NCBI GenBank assembly: GCA_040881785.1
Contig: JBBECO010000288.1
Location: forward strand, 1-9,391
DNA length: 9,391 nucleotides
Direction: 5' to 3'
From: JACDCA01 sp040881785
GTDB lineage: Bacteria; Acidobacteriota; Vicinamibacteria; Vicinamibacterales; 2-12-FULL-66-21
Shown: in pieces, positions 6,049 to 9,391 of the stretch
How positions within the stretch are numbered: the stretch's first letter is position 1
How the letters are laid out: each line of letters opens with the position of its first letter
The notes under the pieces: generated by a model
Told to the model about the DNA's origin: nothing
What the model saw: only the letters and a program-made list of their open reading frames with translations
Databases searched by the model: none
Program-made: the position numbers and the translations under genes

Positions 6049-7194
6049 ATGGATTTCCGCCCGACAGACGAACAGGAGCTTCTCCGGCGCTCGGTGCGGG
6101 AGTTCGCCGAAACGGAGATGCGGCCGCACGTGATGGAGTGGGACGAGGCGCAGCACTTCCCCATGGAGCTGCTGCCGAAGCTCGCCGCGCTCGGCCTCAT
6201 GGGCATCCAGTTCGACGAGGCGTACGGCGGCTCGGCGATGTCGTCGGTGGACTACTGCATCTGCATCGAGGAGCTGTCACGGGTCTGCCCGGCGATCGGG
6301 TTGTCGGTGGCCGCGCACAACGGGCTCTGCACGTCGCACATCGCCATGTTCGGCAACGACGCGCAGAAGCAGCGCTACCTGCCGCGCCTGGTGACCGGCG
6401 ACGTGCTCGGCGCCTGGGGCCTGACGGAGGCGAGTGCCGGGAGCGACGCCGCCGGCATGCGTACGGTGGCGGTGAAACAGGCCGACGGCAGCTGGGTGTT
6501 GAACGGCTCGAAGACCTTCATCACGCACGGCAAGATCGGCGGCGTCATGGTCGTGATGGCGATTTCCGATCGCACGAAGGGTCACCGTGGGATCTCCGCG
6601 TTCGTCCTCGAGCACGGCACGCCGGGGATGATCGCCGGCAAGAAAGAGAACAAGCTCGGGATGCGCGCCAGCGACACGAGCGAAGTCATCTTTCAGGACT
6701 GCCGGCTTCCCGCCGAGGCTCTGCTCGGGGACGAAGGGCAGGGCTTCATCAACACGCTCCAGGTACTCGACGCGGGACGCATCGGCATCGCGGCGCTGGC
6801 GGTCGGCCTGGCGCAGGGCGCCTACGAGGCGGCGCGCAGCTACGCGAAAGAGCGCCGGCAGTTCGGCCAGCCGATCGCGTCGTTCCAGGCGATCCAGTGG
6901 AAGCTCGCCGACAACGCCACGCGTATCGAAGCGGCGCGGCTCCTGACCTACCGCGCGGCCTATCTCAAGGATCTCGGCCAGCGGACGACGAAGGAGTCGG
7001 CCATGGCGAAGCTGTTCGCGGGCGAGATCGCGGTGAAGGCGGCCGACGACTGCGTCCAGATCCATGGCGGGTACGGCTTCGTGAAGGATTACCCGGCCGA
7101 GAAGTACTTCCGCGACGTCAAGCTGGTCACGATCGGCGAGGGCACGAGCGAGATCCAGCGGCTCGTCATCGCGAGGCAGTTGCTGGGCCAGTGA
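6049..7194 (+). CDS. Acyl-CoA dehydrogenase
   Basis: Encodes 381 residues, the normal length for FAD-dependent acyl-CoA dehydrogenases, which make the alpha,beta trans double bond in acyl-CoAs and pass electrons to electron-transfer flavoprotein. Visible signatures: N-terminal helical domain (DEQELLRRSVREFAETEM); the middle beta domain with WGLTEASAGSDAAGM, which contacts FAD and substrate; and the C-terminal helical domain with RRQFGQPIASFQAIQWKLAD and QIHGGYGFVKDYPAEKYFRD. The probable catalytic base is E364 in IGEGTSEIQR, as in short-chain and butyryl-CoA dehydrogenases; isovaleryl-type enzymes have it elsewhere. A TTG at 6046 would add one residue, but ATG 6049 fits the promoter. It is the first gene of a four-gene operon with meaB and epimerase, which hints at branched-chain or short-chain acyl-CoA breakdown toward propionyl-CoA. 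The exact substrate cannot be told from sequence alone. Confidence 0.93.
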   Translation: MDFRPTDEQELLRRSVREFAETEMRPHVMEWDEAQHFPMELLPKLAALGLMGIQFDEAYGGSAMSSVDYCICIEELSRVCPAIGLSVAAHNGLCTSHIAMFGNDAQKQRYLPRLVTGDVLGAWGLTEASAGSDAAGMRTVAVKQADGSWVLNGSKTFITHGKIGGVMVVMAISDRTKGHRGISAFVLEHGTPGMIAGKKENKLGMRASDTSEVIFQDCRLPAEALLGDEGQGFINTLQVLDAGRIGIAALAVGLAQGAYEAARSYAKERRQFGQPIASFQAIQWKLADNATRIEAARLLTYRAAYLKDLGQRTTKESAMAKLFAGEIAVKAADDCVQIHGGYGFVKDYPAEKYFRDVKLVTIGEGTSEIQRLVIARQLLGQ

Positions 7195-8141
7195 CCGAAT
7201 CGACGCTGTCCGCACGTGTGCTCGCGGGCGATCCGCGCGCGATCGCGCGGGCGATCTCCCTCATCGAAGACGAAGCGCCGGCCGGCGCGGAGCTGATCCG
7301 CCGGATCTTCGGCCGCACGGGACGTGCGTATCTGATGGGCGTCACCGGACCGCCGGGCGCCGGCAAGAGCACGCTGGTGGATCGCATGACCACCGAGATC
7401 CGCAAGACCGGGCAGACGGTCGGGGTGGTCGCGGTGGATCCCACGAGCCCGTACACGGGCGGGGCGATCCTCGGCGACCGGGTCCGCATGCAGGCGCATG
7501 CCGGCGACGCCGGCGTCTTCATCCGCAGCATGGCGACGCGCGGACATCTGGGCGGCCTCGCGCGCGCCACCGGCGAGGTCGCGGCCGTCTTCGACGCAGC
7601 CGGCAAGGACATCGTCATTATCGAGACGGTGGGTGTCGGCCAGGACGAAGTGGACATCGTCCGCACCGCGGACGTGTCGATCGTCACGATCGTGCCGGGG
7701 GCGGGTGACGAGGTGCAGGCGCTCAAGGCCGGCATCATGGAGATCGCTGACATCTTCGTCGTGAACAAGGCGGACCGTGAGGGGGCCGACCGGACCGTAA
7801 CCTCGATCGAAGCCATGCTGTCGCTGCAGACGTTCGCGGAGGGGGACTGGCGGCCGCCGATCGTGAAGACCGAGGCGATCACCGGGCGCGGCGTGCCGGA
7901 GCTGCTCGAGACGATCGAGCGCTTCAGACAGCACACGGCGGCCACGCAGGGGAGCCGCCGCCGCGCGCGGGCCGAATGGCGATTGCGCGAGCTGCTCGGC
8001 CACCGGTTCCTGCAGCACGTGGAAACGAAGATCCTGCGGGAGGGTGAGTTCGAGCAGATCCTGGACCGGATTGCGAAACGCGAGCTGGATCCGTATTCGG
8101 CGGTGGATGGCATCTTCGAGCGCAGCGTCGGAGGCAAATGA
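7191..8141 (+). CDS. meaB: MeaB-type GTPase, chaperone of methylmalonyl-CoA mutase
   Basis: Encodes 316 residues, starting at GTG 7191, which overlaps the dehydrogenase stop (GTGA). The same frame is open far upstream inside the dehydrogenase, but that is a shadow. MeaB (formerly ArgK) is a SIMIBI-class G protein that gates B12 delivery to methylmalonyl-CoA mutase and protects it from inactivation. Motifs: Walker A GPPGAGKST at 53-61; DPTSPYTGGAILGDRVRM, the family signature; ETVGVGQDEVDI, switch/Walker B region; NKAD at 192-195 for guanine recognition. The C-terminal helical part (REGEFEQILDRIAKRELDPY) is the dimerisation arm typical of the family. The next gene is the epimerase of the same pathway, which strongly supports MeaB over other ArgK-like proteins. 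The mutase subunits are not in the window. Confidence 0.95.
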   Translation: MTESTLSARVLAGDPRAIARAISLIEDEAPAGAELIRRIFGRTGRAYLMGVTGPPGAGKSTLVDRMTTEIRKTGQTVGVVAVDPTSPYTGGAILGDRVRMQAHAGDAGVFIRSMATRGHLGGLARATGEVAAVFDAAGKDIVIIETVGVGQDEVDIVRTADVSIVTIVPGAGDEVQALKAGIMEIADIFVVNKADREGADRTVTSIEAMLSLQTFAEGDWRPPIVKTEAITGRGVPELLETIERFRQHTAATQGSRRRARAEWRLRELLGHRFLQHVETKILREGEFEQILDRIAKRELDPYSAVDGIFERSVGGK

Positions 8142-8539
8142 AAGCCGTCATTGATCACATCGGGATCGCCGTTGGGGATCTGGGGGAGTCGCTCAAATTC
8201 TTTCGCGACGCGCTCGGCCTCGAGCTCGAGGCGCCGGAGGAGGTCCCGTCGCAGCGCGTGCGTGCGCACTTTCTGCAGGCCGGCGAGGCGGCGATCGAGC
8301 TGGTCGAACCGACCTCCGACGATTCGCCGATCGCCAAGTACCTCGCGAAACGCGGCGCGGGCATCCACCACGTGGCGCTCCGCGTGGACGATCTCGTCGC
8401 GGCGCTCGCGGAGCTGAAGGCGAAGGGGGTCCGGCTGATCGACGAGGTCCCGCGTCCTGGCGCGCATCATTCGCTGGTGGCGTTCATCCATCCGTCGAGC
8501 ACGCACGGCGTCCTCGTGGAGTTGAAGCAGCGTCTGTGA
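8138..8539 (+). CDS. mce: Methylmalonyl-CoA epimerase
   Basis: Encodes 133 residues, overlapping meaB by ATGA. It is a vicinal-oxygen-chelate (glyoxalase-fold) enzyme that interconverts (S)- and (R)-methylmalonyl-CoA, feeding the B12 mutase. Two beta-alpha-beta-beta-beta modules are visible. The metal ligands expected from the family are seen: H7 in IDHIGIAV, an acidic residue in AAIELVEP (E54, where some homologues have Gln), one His of GIHHVAL (77-78), and E128 in GVLVELK near the C-terminus. The HSLVAFIHPSSTHGVL segment is typical of the family and separates it from lactoylglutathione lyases. Its position after meaB makes the assignment firm. Confidence 0.94.
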   Translation: MKAVIDHIGIAVGDLGESLKFFRDALGLELEAPEEVPSQRVRAHFLQAGEAAIELVEPTSDDSPIAKYLAKRGAGIHHVALRVDDLVAALAELKAKGVRLIDEVPRPGAHHSLVAFIHPSSTHGVLVELKQRL

Positions 8540-9387
8540 AGTCCATTCAACTCGGTGACCTCGAGCTGACGCCTCTCCTGGACGGCTACTTCCGCCTGGA
8601 CGGCGGCTCCATGTTCGGCGTCGTGCCCAAGCCGCTGTGGGAGCGGCGCGCACCGGCCGACGAGCGCAATCGCATCTCGCTTGCGATGCGCCCGCTGCTC
8701 GTACGCGGGGAGAAGCTGATGCTCGTGGATGCGGGCGCCGGCAACAAGATGGACGCCAAGAGCGTCGACATCTACGCACTCGATCGGCGCCGCAACGTCG
8801 TCCATTCACTTGCCGATATCGGACTGGGCCTCGGGGACATCGAGATCGCGCTGGCCTCGCACCTGCACTTCGATCATGCCGGCGGCTTCACCACGCGCAC
8901 CGAGTCCGGCGACATCCGGCCGACGTTCCCGAACGCGCGGTACATCATCCGGACGGGGGAGTGGGAGGACGCCACGCACCCGCACGAGCGGAACCGGGCG
9001 AGTTATCTGCAGGACGACTTCGTGCCGCTCGAGCCGGCCGGCGTGCTCGACCTGGTCGACGACGACAGGGACATCATGCCCGGCGTCCGCGTGCGGTGGA
9101 CGGGCGGGCATGCGCGAAGCCACCAGGTGATCTTCATCGAATCCGCGGGACGGACGGCCGTGTTCACGGCGGACATGATGCCGACCACCGCGCACATCGA
9201 CGAGCCCTGGATCATGGGGTACGACCTGTACCCGATGGAGACTCTCGCGTTCAAGAAGGCATTCGTGCGGGACGCCATCGAGCGCGAGTACCTGATCTTC
9301 TTCGAGCACGACCCGAAGATTGCTGCCGGGTACATCAGGGTGAAAGACGGCAAGAAGTATGTCGAACCCGTCATTGTTGATTCATAA
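8536..9387 (+). CDS. Metallo-beta-lactamase-fold hydrolase
   Basis: Encodes 283 residues, starting at GTG 8536, which overlaps the epimerase stop (GTGA); the stop is TAA at 9385-9387. The binuclear metal site of the MBL fold is complete: HLHFDH at 109-114, H192 in WTGGHARSH, D213 in FTADMMPT and H258 in FFEHDPK. These would bind two metal ions for hydrolysis of an ester, lactone or thioester. No signal peptide is seen, so it is probably cytoplasmic. The sequence resembles the AHL-lactonase/glyoxalase II side of the superfamily in general layout, but I do not recognise a specific enzyme. Being the fourth gene of an acyl-CoA operon, a role on an acyl-CoA-derived intermediate (for instance clearing a thioester) is a reasonable inference, not shown. 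The last four bases of the window after the stop hold nothing. Confidence 0.85.
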   Translation: MKSIQLGDLELTPLLDGYFRLDGGSMFGVVPKPLWERRAPADERNRISLAMRPLLVRGEKLMLVDAGAGNKMDAKSVDIYALDRRRNVVHSLADIGLGLGDIEIALASHLHFDHAGGFTTRTESGDIRPTFPNARYIIRTGEWEDATHPHERNRASYLQDDFVPLEPAGVLDLVDDDRDIMPGVRVRWTGGHARSHQVIFIESAGRTAVFTADMMPTTAHIDEPWIMGYDLYPMETLAFKKAFVRDAIEREYLIFFEHDPKIAAGYIRVKDGKKYVEPVIVDS

Positions 9388-9391
9388 TTGC

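Noticed and set aside
7166..8809. Minus-strand open frame of 547 codons across meaB and the epimerase
   Set aside because: Antisense to three firmly identified genes; composition is Arg/Ser/Ala-rich with no recognisable motif.

Overview
The window looks like a piece of a high-GC, Gram-negative draft or metagenome-assembled genome. Two runs of exactly 100 N (2134-2233 and 4593-4692) are typical scaffold gaps of unknown length. My best guess is an acidobacterium of the Vicinamibacteria type. This is inferred from high GC, a dnaK-dnaJ-hspR locus together with an outer-membrane barrel protein, leaderless-looking starts close to extended -10 boxes, and short-period repeats between genes. No rRNA, tRNA, CRISPR, transposase or phage gene is visible.

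Layout. (1) 1-2075, plus strand: the 3' end of dnaK, then a DnaJ whose HPD motif reads HPG, then an HspR-like MerR regulator one base after dnaJ; this is a heat-shock locus. (2) 2449-3291, plus strand: a DnaC/DnaI-type AAA+ ATPase with an N-terminal Cys cluster. (3) 3481-4592, plus strand: HemW-like radical SAM protein, its last residues lost in the second gap. (4) 4758-5261, plus strand: a small exported protein of unknown function. (5) 5408-5893, minus strand: a small outer-membrane beta-barrel protein. (6) 6049-9387, plus strand: a tight four-gene operon (acyl-CoA dehydrogenase, MeaB GTPase, methylmalonyl-CoA epimerase, metallo-beta-lactamase-fold hydrolase) in which each gene overlaps the next by 4 nt. 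The operon fits acyl-CoA breakdown feeding propionyl-CoA and methylmalonyl-CoA; the mutase itself is not in the window.

The most striking thing is what lies between genes. All six real intergenic spaces hold, or in one gap-damaged case appear to hold, the same architecture: a short-period tandem repeat on one side and its imperfect reverse complement on the other, making a large dyad. The repeat unit differs at every site (GGGACTC; GATTGAC; ACGGAG; an ACTTTCGG remnant; a 21-22 bp GAGRGTGCGGGG unit; a 9 bp CGCCAAG/CTTTGCGG unit). The dyads fill the space from about the stop codon to just before the next core promoter. They occur between co-directional, convergent and divergent genes, so they are not simply terminators.
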